64,000 nucleotides of DNA, taken from Amyloporia xantha. Its lineage: Eukaryota > Basidiomycota > Agaricomycetes > Polyporales > Adustoporiaceae. Below, in pieces: positions 46,574-58,600 of the stretch (the stretch's first letter is position 1; every line of letters begins with the position of its first letter). Made by a program: the position numbers and the translations under genes. The stretch lies in the NCBI GenBank assembly GCA_036971615.1, contig JAYKKR010000011.1:496001-560000 (forward strand), written 5' to 3'. The notes beneath the pieces are model-generated. The model saw only the letters and a program-made list of their open reading frames with translations. It did not search any database and was not told where the DNA came from.

Positions 46574-48524
46574 ATGAACACACTCTATGACCACCCGGTA
46601 TATACCACTCGAGCAGAATTCCTCAGTCTCGACGAACGCGTGCAATTAGCTTATGACCGTGCTAGGGTCGTTCTACGGACATGGGGTACGTGTCGTCATT
46701 CTCTGCGAAATAGGGAATGAGTTCATGACTTGTGCAGATCTCGACGTGAACGACATTACGAAGTGTTCCCCGAAATTCTGGCATATGCAGGCTGATCCAA
46801 TTCTCGTCCGCGACATTGGCTGCAACAACATCTTAGCTTGTCATGTCAATCTCTTCATGGGAACCTTGGCACCATTACTCCCTAGGCGGCCGGATTTAGT
46901 GCCCATCCTTCGGAAAGCTCTAGCCGGCGAGGTCATTGGGAACTTCCTTCTGAGTGAGATTGGCCATGGACTCGATATCATGAATCTGGAAACCACGGCC
47001 ACGAAAGTTGCAGATGGTTTTATCCTCGACAGTCCGACGCAAGGTGCATCAAAGTGAGCAGTATGTCGTGAAGCCTTTTAATTTTACTAACGCGCTTTTT
47101 CGTGAGGTTCATGCCTCCGACAACTCCCATCCCGGGATGTCCCAAGATGGCCATAGTGTTTGCCAAGTTGTTAGTGGACGGAGATAACAGAGGAACACAC
47201 CCTTTCCTAGTGTGTACGTCTGACGGACGTGGGATGTGCGAAGGAGTCAAGTCTATTCGACTCCCGCCCCGCAATGGGAGCTCTCCGCTTGATTTCTCTA
47301 TCACATCTTTCCACCAGCTCAAACTTCCAGAGTCCGCTTTTCTGGGAAAGAGCTTGGATGCGCCAAAGGATCCACATGCTTCGCTTCATGCATACATCTG
47401 GCGTATCCCTATCGGCTCTATGTGTCTTCCAGTGACTGGAGTCAGTTCGGCGAAGGTAGCCGCCCTCATCGGTATAGACTATTCATTTCGACGCCACGTA
47501 CAAGGCAAGGGTGCACAGAAGGTACCCATCATCTCCTTCCGCACGCAGCAGTTGCCAATATTGTACTTGACTGCAATCGCATACGTCCTCGAAGCTTGGG
47601 CTCCTGTGGCGATACAACAATTCATGTCAGCCGAATACTCACAGGGGACGCGAGCTGGAATATGCGCCGTATTCAAATTGACCGTATGCAGATTGCTAGT
47701 CCTCCACTTTCGCGAAGTCGGCGAACGTTTGGGCGCGCAAGGAACATTCGGACACAACCTGCTGAATCAAATGGAGGTGAGTGTGCTTCTAGATGGCACG
47801 AAATATCTATAGCTGATTTTCCCCTTACTAGATGGACGTTCGTGGTATCTCTATCGCAGAAGGCGACATCCTTGTTCTCAGCATTCGCCTATTTTCTGAA
47901 TTGCTTCTGGGACGATACTCTTTACCATCGCCGACGCACCCGGACGCACTTGTTTCTCAGCATAGCGCTGCGATCTTTTCCCACTGCAGCCGATTGTTAG
48001 CGACATTCCCTGGGGGACACCGCGACGACCGCTTTAACGATCTCATTTTGCCGCAATCCGAGCCCGCTGTTCTCGCTCAAGGATGTGCATATGCTTATTC
48101 CTCTGCAGTAGATGCAGGAGTTCCTCGACCGCTGCTGGATCTTTTCGAGCTGTTAACAATCAAGCTCGATCCAGCTTGGTATGCGGAGAACGCCGGTGTC
48201 ACGGAGACCGAGCGGCTCACGCGGGAAGACCGAGCGGTACGAGCGGCACTCCCTCACCTTCAACAGTACGCGGCTGGGTTGAATGTGAGGAAGTGGGTGA
48301 ATGCCCCCATCATTGACGATGCAGCATGGGAGGATTGGATGAGGGAGCTCACATCGCTTAAATCCCACACCGGCCATGGGATGCAGTATGTCTGGGGAGT
48401 ACTGAATGTGCCTTCGGACGGAAGCCGGACTCGAAGTGGTCATCTCGACGGTTCCTTGACGAATGATACTGCATCGGGCGTTGACTTCAGAACCCGGAAT
48501 CCGAAAGCCGAGGCGAAGCTGTGA
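46574..48524 (+). CDS. Acyl-CoA oxidase/dehydrogenase family protein, peroxisomal, 596 aa
   Basis: Exons 46574-46685, 46738-47053, 47107-47776 and 47832-48524 sum to 1791 nt. It starts MNTLYDHPVYTTRAEFLSLD. Recognisable segments include HVNLFMGTLAPL, AKLLVDGDNRGTHPFLV, GVKSIRLPPRNGSSPLDFSI, and AKVAALIGIDYSFRRH with SFRTQQLPIL. These are the flavin-binding middle and helical parts of acyl-CoA oxidases, which start peroxisomal beta-oxidation. The C-terminus EAKL ends in AKL, a peroxisomal targeting signal type 1. It lacks the usual long fourth domain of fungal Pox1, so it belongs to the shorter fungal subgroup. Confidence 0.82.
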
Positions 48525-49730
48525 TAGACAGTTAGTGTATAGGCCAAGGTTCGCTAGGGGACGCATGAAGACTGCGCATGCTCGGAAACAACCTGCTTCA
48601 CACAAGTCAGGCTCAGTTAGTATACAAGTCCAGGTTCTTGATGTCGGATGTAACGACCAAGTTGATGTGAAGAGCCACCCTTCACAGGTCGCGCCTATGG
48701 ACATCAGTTCCAAGGAGTACTATTGCATCATATATACGCTTTTCAGTACATATCTGCCATCGTCTTGTTGAGTGCGTCACCTTTCACCTCAAATGTCACG
48801 TATCCACATCCTACTACCTCACACTCCTATTTTATACACGCCAACTTCTTGTATATCCAAATACCTAGAATGAACGAGATTTTGTTCCGGCTGTATTCTT
48901 GCTGAAACAGAGGCGCAGTGCGGTATATAGTGTATAGCCGTATGGCTTCTGTTCCTGAGCACGTAGGGTACTCTGTACAGGTAAGCACTTGCCGACAGGA
49001 AGCAGACTTGCTAGATAGTGGTATAGTGGTCATAGTGATCCACAGGACATGGGCGCTGGAAGATTGGTTAACTTTGGGATGGTAATTACGGCCCGAACGC
49101 CCGCCTGAAACTGTAGGGTGAGTTAGAACGATACTGAGCAGCGCTTTACTAGAGGGGGAAAACAGTACCATAAGAAGGGGCAATTCCGCACTCCGGAACT
49201 TAAGGCACAGAGCCCAAATTCAGTCAGATTGTGGCACTAAGCATGTACTTACGAGTATGGGATAGAATTTATGAGACAAATCTTGGTCGCCGGATGGAAG
49301 TGGTGTGGCGTTCCGCCCTTGGATAAAGTCATCCATTAAAAGACTCATGACACATTAGATACGGAGATCCTGAACCTGTAAAGGTTGAAGGAAGTATATA
49401 CTCTGCTCCCAGGAAACTTTGCTACATGAACGATAGTCTGAGTCTCTGAGACTCTGACCTCCCTTTAAACTTCCTGCATCGTGACCCAAATAACGCGCAT
49501 CACGTGCGGATCATGCGAAATGATCAAACGCGTAACGCATTTCTCGTAGCGCACAGTTCACGATGCCTGTGCACGCGACGTCGGTGACATCTTTTTATAA
49601 TTTGAGAATAATTCACATTTATTCATTCCATCAGATCAGTACGTGGCGTGCATATGTGAGGCAAATTGAGCAAAGGGCCTGTTTATCGACTGTGTCTTCT
49701 ACGGTAACATTGGAGACGGAGAAAGGTCAT
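48525..49730. other. Intergenic, no gene seen
   Basis: Between acyl-CoA oxidase and terpene synthase 1, which converge on it. Only short frames. A small palindrome, AGTCTGAGTCTCTGAGACTC, lies near 49437. Confidence 0.5.
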
Positions 49731-51031
49731 CTAAACGGGGAACTCGACAAGAGGTACGATTACGTCTTGTAAATGTAACCCCTTTTCGGGCACGCTCTTC
49801 GGTAATAGAGGCACACAGCGTGTCCTCTGAAACTCAAGGCCTTTATCACCAAAGTATCTTCCACCTTCAAAGTTCCAGCAATCATTCGCTCGCGCCCAGT
49901 TGGCAAGCCCCAGCACGTATTCGCTGACCTGCGCGTCGAGCTCAGGTCCCCACGATGGCACGTTGCTTAGAGCGCGCAGGAACCTCTTCTGTGCCTCACG
50001 GTGCTGATCCGCGGCCCACTGGATAGCACGGTTGATGTCGTAATGGAAATGGTGCATCACGACCGTAAGGAGGTTGTGGAGGTCGCTTCCTGTGGCCTGC
50101 TCCTTGTTATAAGATGCGAGGTCCTGAAAGAGGCGACGTCAGGTCGGTATGCATTGGTAGGGATCAGTCATCGATAGCACTGCTCACGTTGTCGATAATA
50201 ATGATGTCAGTGATGCATGTCGAAAGTTCGACAATGACAGGGTGATCGAGCACTTCGTCGGGAAGATCCATTGCAAGTCCTATGAGTGCGTAGCATGGGC
50301 GTATTCCAACATCCTCGCGGCGGTTGGTGAAGTAGCTCTCCACGGTGCGGACGGTGTTATTCTCGCGATCAGCGGCTTGGGAAATGACAGCCTCGAGATA
50401 CGCTCGAACGCTGTTGACAAAATACTTCTGAGAGCTTGGACTGGCATTTTGGATCGCTAGAGCCCAGAATCTGTCATTGTGTGATTCAGAAAGGTCACTT
50501 GGAGTCATCAATGTGAACCTACTGCCGCGCAATCTCACTCAAAAGAACCTCCCCTTCCGGGCGAGGCTTGTGAGGATTATCCAATGCATCCATGATGGCG
50601 TCTACCATTTCACGACACCCAGCCGCATCTTCAACATCGGTATATTCGTCAATTGCGAAAAACAGATTCATTAAGTCGCATCCCGTGCGCAGGTGCTCTG
50701 TGCACACATAACATCTCATAATGAGCGAGATGCACATCCAGTAGTCGGTCTCACATACCCTTGCGAGCCCATGGATATGCTAGACCTGTGAGGCGGCCTG
50801 TTGGGGAGGGGGGTCAGAATGGAAGGAAAGAGGCGCGAGTTTGAGCATGAGATACCTACCGAAATCACCCTTATCGAACGCACGCTGCGACTCCGGGGTA
50901 AAAGCTTGGAAGCTTTTGAACCAAGCATCTGATTCAGCTTTCACCTCTTCATAGTATGGATTGATCGTCCTGGGCCAAGACCAGGTAGCCATGGTTTTGG
51001 GAAGATGAATAATCTGTGCTGTCGCGGACAT
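49731..51031 (-). CDS. Sesquiterpene synthase 1 (class I terpene cyclase)
   Basis: Start [20 protein letters not shown] at 51031, stop at 49731. The N-terminal [20 protein letters not shown] is typical of Agaricomycete sesquiterpene synthases. The metal-binding aspartate-rich motif is DEYTD ([12 protein letters not shown]). The NSE motif is N-D-L-A-S-Y-N-K-E, split by an intron after IIIIDN. The C-terminal RY pair is in NFEGGRYF. All catalytic features are present, so the enzyme should cyclise farnesyl diphosphate; the product cannot be predicted. It lies 328 bp from the 3' end of synthase 2 on the same strand. Confidence 0.9.
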
Positions 51032-51358
51032 GAGTCTTGGTTAATCTTGCAGCAGGGGAACGGATGGTTATATGAGAGATAGGCAGTAGAATGGGGAGAA
51101 CTGAATATGTATGTTTCAGATTGACGAAGGTGCGGCCTCACTGCTACGATTTATATCTGGCGGACACATACACACGCGTGATGGATTTGGAATGGAGGTG
51201 TAGAGGTGAAACACCTTGACATTGGAAAATTTCCATCAAGACACAGAAATTCTGGATTTTCGGAATCATTCATGTGATATGAATGGGAGCTTTTAGCAAG
51301 GTGTTTGTCTCTAGATTGTGTCCTCTATGAAATTGACACTTACAGAGGAAGACCATAT

Positions 51359-52663
51359 TTATATCAAGAAATCGACGAGAGGCACGATGACGTCTTTTAG
51401 ATGCAAATTTCTCGGAGGCACGCTCTTGGGTAACAGGGGCACAGAGCGGGTCTTCCGGACCTCGGAGCCTTCGTCACCAAAGTATCTTCCACCCTCAAAG
51501 TTCCAGAAATCATTCGCTCGCGCCCAGTTGGCGAGCCCCAAAACATATTCGCTGACCTGCCCATCGAGCTTAGGCCCCCACGATGGCACGTCGCTCAGAA
51601 CACGTAGGAACCTCTTCTGTGCCTCACGGTGCTGATCCGCGGCACACTGAATGGCATGGTCGATGCCGCAATCGAACTGATGCATCGTGACCGTGAGGAG
51701 GTTGTGACGCTCGCTTCCGGTGGCCTGCTCCTTGTTGTATGAGGCCAAGTCCTGCAGGCATCAGCATTAGCATTTAAGGGCTTGCATCATTGCTGCCGCA
51801 GCCCCTGAACGGAGACAGCGAAGGGAACACACACATTGTCGATGATGATGATATCCGCAATGCATGCGGAGAGCTCGACAAGGACAGGGTGTTGCAACAC
51901 CTCATCCGGTAGATTCATGCCGAGCTCCATGGGAACGTACGACGGATATGCACCGATATTCTGACGGCGGTTGGTCAGGTAGCTCTCGATAGTACGGATA
52001 GTGTCGCTATCGCGATCAGCGGCCTGGCACATGACGGACTCAAGGTACAAGGTGAAAGCATGGAGGAAGTGGCGCTGGGCGTTTCGGCTGGCGGTCTTCA
52101 TTGCCAAGGCCCAGAACCTGCCATCGAGTAGCGTATCAAGATATGCACTGAAGTCCCCAGTATGAGCTGATCATGACTCACTGACGTGAAATCTCTCCCA
52201 GAATAACCTCTCCTTGTGGACGGGGTTTATGAGGATTGTTTAATGCATCGACAACAACGTCGACCATCTCGCGACATACAGTCGCGTCTTCGACGTCCGT
52301 GTATTCGTCGATGACAAAAAACACGTTCATCAAATCACATCCTGTACGCAAGTGCTCTGTGGAAATATAGCATGTGAGTGAGGCACGTTTTCAGCTGCCT
52401 CTACGACGTGCCTTTACTAGCCCAGGGATACGCTAGAGCTGCGAGGCGGCCTGTCAAGGCAGGTGACAGTCAGAATAGTAAACATGCAGTCAATGATGTA
52501 GGAAACGCGCACCAAAATCACATTTATCAAAAGCATGCTGCGATTGCGGCGTAAACGGTTGAAACCCTTTGAACCAAGCGTCAGAGGCAGCTTTCATTTC
52601 TTCATAGTGTGGATTGATGGCCATGGTTTCGGGAAGATGAAGCAATTTTGCGGTTGGGGACAT
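51359..52663 (-). CDS. Sesquiterpene synthase 2, with a 7-residue N-terminal deletion
   Basis: Start [15 protein letters not shown] at 52663, stop TAA at 51361-51359. DEYTD ([10 protein letters not shown]), NSE (NDLASYNKE) and NFEGGRYF are intact. Compared with synthases 1 and 3 the sequence goes straight from ETMA to INPHYEEM, so the seven residues TWPWPRT are missing through a clean 21-bp deletion. The intron after YPWASK has a GC donor (GCACGTC, 52411-52358). The coding frame stays open. Loss of the N-terminal WxWPR strand, which caps the active site in this family, may weaken or alter catalysis. Confidence 0.85.
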
Positions 52664-53559
52664 AGTACACTGGTGCGCTACCTATACAGGCCGATGACGC
52701 TTGGAATATAAATTCGACCACATGACGCGCGTCAGGGAGCAGTCTCTTGAGCGGCGTTTTGAACTACCGAGGATACATTTCTATTGGTGCAAGTTATACC
52801 TCCACCGGTGGAAGGTGGTAGATTTACAATGATGGCTTCACATAGGAACAAATCAACCTTACCGATACGGGTGAGAGGTATTCTCAGGCGTGATCACCTG
52901 CAAACATCAATATAGATTCATTCTCTGATGATATCGCCGCTGTCGGGAGCCTCACAAATATTCTGACGGGTGCAAGCTCTCATCAATAAGAGTGCTAAAG
53001 GTGTCAGAGATGAACAATGATCTGTTTGGGGCGAGAATCTCGTGGCTATGAAACGATTCCGTTCCAGAGCTTATACGTGCGCTATGCCTTTTGAAGCATT
53101 CTGCCATTATCCGGTCGGGAGCGGTTTCATCGTAGGGTCATGTAGCTCGTGGTGGACCAGCTCCGAGCTTTCATCCATCTGTCAGTGAAGCAGATTGGGA
53201 GCTCCATGATCTTTGACCAGACTGTCGGATGCGCGCGTTTGTCTCAAAACAACTGTCTGATCTTTCGAAACTCTGGATCATTCTGCCGAGCTTGAATACA
53301 TGGGTGCATTTTACATGTCAAGGGCAAATTTTCATTGGTCAGGTTGGTACTTAAGCTCAAGACACTGTACGTACCATATGGTCCCACTTGGAACGTGCTT
53401 CTGGTAATAATCATGCAGCTGTCAAGTTGTTGGATGACTTGTTGCATCATTACTCGGAGGGATCGGGGTCGAATATTGAGTTACCTTGGCCAGAGTAGGC
53501 TGAAACTAGAGAAGGGTGCCTATGAGGTGATCGGTCTCGATACGTCACCGGTGCTAAGC
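52664..53559. other. Intergenic, no gene seen
   Basis: Upstream region of synthase 2 and sequence leading to a terpene-synthase relic; no coding signal. Confidence 0.45.
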
Positions 53560-53690
53560 TATTATTTTCTCAAAATTAAGCGCCCCGAATTGCCGACTCT
53601 AATGGGGCCTTTCCCTCGAGGCCAGTTTGTAAGCCCCAAGATATAGTCGCTGACGGCTGGTCTCAAAGTCTGAAAATTTGCGAACCTTGC
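53560..53690 (-). pseudogene. Terpene synthase relic
   Basis: The minus strand reads TLRPAVSDYILGLTNWPRGK. This matches the [16 protein letters not shown] segment near the C-terminus of synthases 1-3, followed by unrelated sequence. Only this segment is recognisable. Confidence 0.5.
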
Positions 53691-54442
53691 CATGCTATTC
53701 GATCTAGCCGTGGGTTCTGATGAAAAGGGCTAATTATCTAGAGACATGTACTCAGCGTGAACGGTCTATGCATTTAAACGACCCAACTGATTGTCTGTAT
53801 CGACAAAATTGAGCACGAGCCTAAAACGGCGAGCGACGTGTTGCAATCAAAGTGCAGGGGACTCGGACCTGAATGGCAATAGCTTGAGAGGCATTGATTG
53901 GTGAAAGTAGAGATTCCAACGCAACCTGCCTAGATAGCCGATTTCGAAGGAGTTTCTAATAGGGACCAGAGCTGGCGTAGACCTCGGTCATCTTCCATGC
54001 TCTTCGTGCGGCGCGCGCGAGAGTCCCAAATGACCTGTCATTTGGTTATCAATTCATGTACGGTGTGTGGTGCTGACAAATCAGCTCCACCCATTGGAAC
54101 CTAAACGTTTATCCGATCATGTGCCTACTCTCCATTCCGTATTGCAGGTGTTGCTGGAGGGTCCACATAATTTATTGCAGGTTTATTTTGTTATATTGGG
54201 CTTCAGTCAGTGTGCTGTCGACTTGCGTATTTTTTTCTTGTCTTTCGCATTTTAGTTTATCGTGTGAGAGACAGTATTGCACATTAATCACGTGGATTGC
54301 AATCAAGCTCACGTGCAATCTCACGTGCAAGACGCGTCGCGAGCGAGCCTTTGAGCTTCTGCTTGGACTCGTCGCTTCGTGGTCTTGGACTCGTCTACCA
54401 CTCTCGAGATTCGCCTCAGGTCACCTAAGTACTTCACTCCCA

Positions 54443-54810
54443 TGGCTGAGAACTCTAGAATTGCATCATTTTTCTTTGTGGATCACTCTAAGCTAATTGT
54501 ATCTCAGCTAAAGGCTCTGTGCAAGGAGCGTAAAATTATGTGATATTCTAAGCCTGGTAAAAATGCTCTCATTGATAAATTTTCACCTGTGGAAAGCTTC
54601 GCAAGTCTTGATGACAGTGCAGCTCTGGAGTCTTTGGCATGGTGGGGCTCCCGCATGAAGTGTAGACAGTACAATCCTTGGCGCTCTCTCGACGACTCAG
54701 ACTCAGTCGTGCAATATTGTTTCCAAAGAGTCGTCTGTGCTTACATCACCTGGATCCGTGCAATGTGCATGTTTGTCGATGATGAGGAGGAAGATTACAA
54801 CGAGCAGTAG
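54443..54810 (+). pseudogene. SAP-domain relic of a transposon-type gene
   Basis: Starts MAENSRIASFFFVD, then LIVSQLKALCKERKIM, a TGA stop, and YSKPGKNALIDKF in the same frame. SAP motifs of this kind normally read KERKI-x-G-YSKPGK, so the stop replaces a glycine codon (TGA for GGA). The frame then continues LESLAWWGSRMK to 54810. Nothing complete remains. Confidence 0.5.
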
Positions 54811-55634
54811 ACCTCAGACTACTCTCACCTGTACTTCCGTCTCACCTCCTCGTTGCAATGATCTAACAATGGGCAGTACTGAGTAGACCTTGGGATACTC
54901 TCGCCAGTACTTTCTTCTCACCTACTTTTTTGGTCTCCATTTATTGTCTGCGAGGGCACCGCCCTATGTAGACAGTAGGTACGGGATTGTCTACGAAGTA
55001 TCTGTAGAATTATCATGGTGAACTCGCCTACTTATCACAATCCAATCCTATTCATAGAGAACACTGCTAGGGTTGCTTCCTCATGTGAGCACTGTCAGAG
55101 TGTGTTCATGCTCGTAGGTCATTTGGTAACGGGCGTGCGGAGCATCGCCATCTCTGCACAAGTTAGAATGAGACCAGAGGTGATATATATCATCTTGGCA
55201 ATGCTCATCAAGTCACGTTACATACGGTTCAAAGCTATCGATTTTATGCACAGCGGAACCAACGCTCTCTGTCAGCGGACAGTTATCCAATCATTGAACC
55301 ATCTAGACAACTGGTACATGTGCACGAGTAACGGCTCCAAGTGCAGTACAATTGAACAAGCGACTTAGGTATAGATTGCTGTCCAAGGATGCACAATAGT
55401 TGTTACAGATAGAGCGATTTACAAGATGATCAACACCTTGCATGGTGTACAAGGATCACGTATCGTACAAGTACAACATGGTATCCCAAATCAGTCACAT
55501 CCACCACAATGACATGCTGGTATACAGTCATCAAAGCACGTCGTTGTCAATGGTGACCCAACTGCTCCTCTTGACAGGAGATCTATTCATTACGTGGCAC
55601 ATTGAGAAACAATATACTTATAGAAAATGTTAAC
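54811..55634. repeat. Spacer with imperfect direct repeats
   Basis: GTAGACCTCAGACTACTCTC at about 54808 and GTAGACCTTGGGATACTCTC at about 54884 begin two imperfect copies of a roughly 45-bp block ending in TCTCACCT. Open frames at 55015 and 55442 have no recognisable content. Probably decayed transposon sequence. Confidence 0.4.
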
Positions 55635-58600
55635 TCACGCCTCAGTAGACACAGAGGCCTTGCCGAGGACAATTTTGACCGTCTTGACCTCGAATCCGTG
55701 GAAGTCCAACTTCAGAGATGCCGAATGGTCTTCCTCCCTGAGGATGTCCATCTCCGCTCCTTCGTCCTCCAATAAGTTGGTCGTGACGACCTTCACAACT
55801 GGGACGTGTTTCGCAATCTTCAGCTTCGTCTGAGCATGGCCTCCGAATGCCTCGTACAGCCGCAGGACAACAGTGACGGTAGAAGTGGCGCCGAAGCTCG
55901 ACCCAAAGTCGTCATCAAGGCCACGTTTCACTGTCTCGAGGAAGACGTTGCTGGCACCCTCGAGGGTGAACGGTGGCTTTGACGAGAGTAGCGGAGCTTG
56001 AACGTTCTCATCAAGAAGATAACGAACTACAAGCTAATTAGAAAAAGGTCTCATGAGATAGATCCGACCGGCGTACCGTGCAGAGGCGAGTTGAAAATAT
56101 ACGCAGCTTGGGGCACATCAGACTCCAAGAAATGGCCTTTGTGAGGCATGACTGCCCACGAAAACTCATGCGTTCCTTCGAGACATGGTTGTATCAAGAT
56201 TTGTACTTGTCGAGAGTTTCTGGTGCATACCTTGATCTTGCTCCGAGTCAGGAGCAGTTGCCGCTCGTAGCAAAGAGATGCGAAGGACGTTTCCTCGGCA
56301 AGAAAACCCGTATTTGGACTCAGACAGGAGCGCAACACCGTATCCGAATTCGCTCAGATCGGCGTACTAGTGAAATCGGGTCGTTGTTGATCGAGGCACG
56401 GTGTTGTTACCCACAATCAGCTCACCTTGTGTCCACAAACTTCGAACTTCGCCATATCCAAAGTGGTGTTCTTGTGAGTCGGCCTCTGGACGAACCCGAA
56501 TTGCGTCTCGTAGGTTGCGTTGTCATTGTGAATTTTGAGAGGAACCTCAACTGCATATAGATAGTCAAACCGTCAGTGAGGACAGCAGTACATAAAACAA
56601 AACGAACACTTGAGGAATTCGTGTCTTTCGTGCCAATCGACAACGGCGTCGAAAACGAACATTGACCGCGATTCCTTCTTCATGGACGCTGAACCAGAAG
56701 TCAGATCGTGGCCACCAAGCCTGTTAACCATCGAGCTCACCAGTGATCGCGTCGAGAGAGATCTATCGGGACATTGTCAAGCCACCGCCGACTAACAAGC
56801 TTACTAAAGACGACGTACTGTCACAGAAATCGTGCTTTGGCGGTATTTGACTTCAGACTTGATCGATGCGCGCAGTGGTCCCTCTGCCACAACCGAGATG
56901 TTTGAGAATTCCAGCGCGTGTGGTGTTTCAAGGTGGTGAATTTCAACATCTTAAAAAGTGCAACAGACCATGTGTATGAGCGACCACCACTAGAACATCA
57001 ATTCCTTACCCCATGCATCCCAGTAGTTGGGGCGGTCATCGAAGATGACTAGACCGCCCGTTTGACCGGCAGGAATCAATTCCCGTCTGCAGAATGTAGT
57101 TCATGAGCCAGAATCGGATAGTGGCTATACATACACACCCAAGAGTTACATCGAGCAAATTCGTGATCCTTCCTTTCGCAATGGTCATCTGCACACTAGC
57201 GTTTCTCAGCACGAAATGATCTGAGCCATTTGTGAACACTAGGAACGGCCATGATTATTAGTTGTACTTGATAACTGAAATACTGCTGAAACTCATACCG
57301 GAAACCGGCATGCAATCCGCGTAGAGTCCGGTTGGGATCGACATATTGCCATTACCACCCGCGGGGCAATCCAAGAGGGCGTACCCAAGACGGCCGTCCT
57401 TCGATGTCTGTACGACCTGACTCTTCAGGCGTGGAGCACTGCCGATCAGGGGGACTTTAACGATATCCCGTCGAGCGAAGGGCGTGGTATTAAACGCGAT
57501 CAGACGCCCTGGCTTGTTCATGGCTAGGCTCAATGAGGCAAGCGAGACAGACTTTGGGAAGAGCGCGCTAAATGCCTCCTCAAGCAGTTTCTCGCCGTCC
57601 TTACGGACTTCAGCGTAGAGCTTCTCAGCGTCATCGTATACCATACCACTAAAACAGTCCAAAGTCAAGCCTGGCATACTCTCTTATATAAGAATGCGAC
57701 TTACATGGCGGATCCAGGCAGGACTTGGTGACCACAACATCGGTCAGCCTCATAATGGCATACGAAGGTCCGTACAACTCACCATCGTGGACTACAATCA
57801 ATCTGGTCAAAATCTGTGACGATCCACTGAACGAGTGTCACTCACATTGGTTCAGCAACACCTTTTCCCAGCAATTATTGATCTTCTCATTGGGGTACAC
57901 ATAGTCCTTCTTGTGGTAACGATACAACGACGCCAACGTGGCCACAATCTATATAAGAATAGATGTAAACCTGTCACAACGGGCCCACAAGCAGCCTCGC
58001 GTATAACAATGCTAACCTCGATATCTCTGAGGAGAATTTCCGACTTGCGGTTGCCCTTCTTGATCGAACCTAGAGTGACGATTCATCGCCGGTCAATTCA
58101 ATCCACATGAACAATAACTAGAACGTACCATGCGAGGTGTATGTTCCTCTGTGGAACTACAAAGCTCCGTTAGCAGCTGGTCAAAGTATCCAATTCCGTC
58201 GATAGAACTAGGCAGTAGTCACCTCGAGATACAGCTCACCGCTCCAATTGGGCAGCTTCCTGCCCTCATCCGACTTCTTCTCGACAGTCTCGAAGAAATC
58301 CTCGACGGAGCGCCCCATGCTTACGGGTGGAATCTCCCGCGAGTTGTTCGCCGCCGCACGGATTCGGCGGAGCTTTATGTATATTTTTAGTCCTACATTT
58401 CCTCTTGACGCGGAAAAATATGAGCTCACGTTCTCAAGCATCTTGGCCAGCGGGCCTCCTCCACCGTCGCCGTTTCCGAATACGAGGAGCGAAATATCGG
58501 ACGATTCAAGGTTCTAGAAACATCACCTTAACTACCCGTGGACAGGGTACGCCTTGAGGATATAAACATACCTTGTGGTTCGTGACACCCTTGTTAACGT

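Noticed and set aside
48827..49183. 118-aa minus-strand frame
   Set aside because: No conserved content and no splice structure; probably chance.
54808..54950. A solo LTR
   Set aside because: Two imperfect direct repeats only; no TG-CA ends, primer site or target duplication found.
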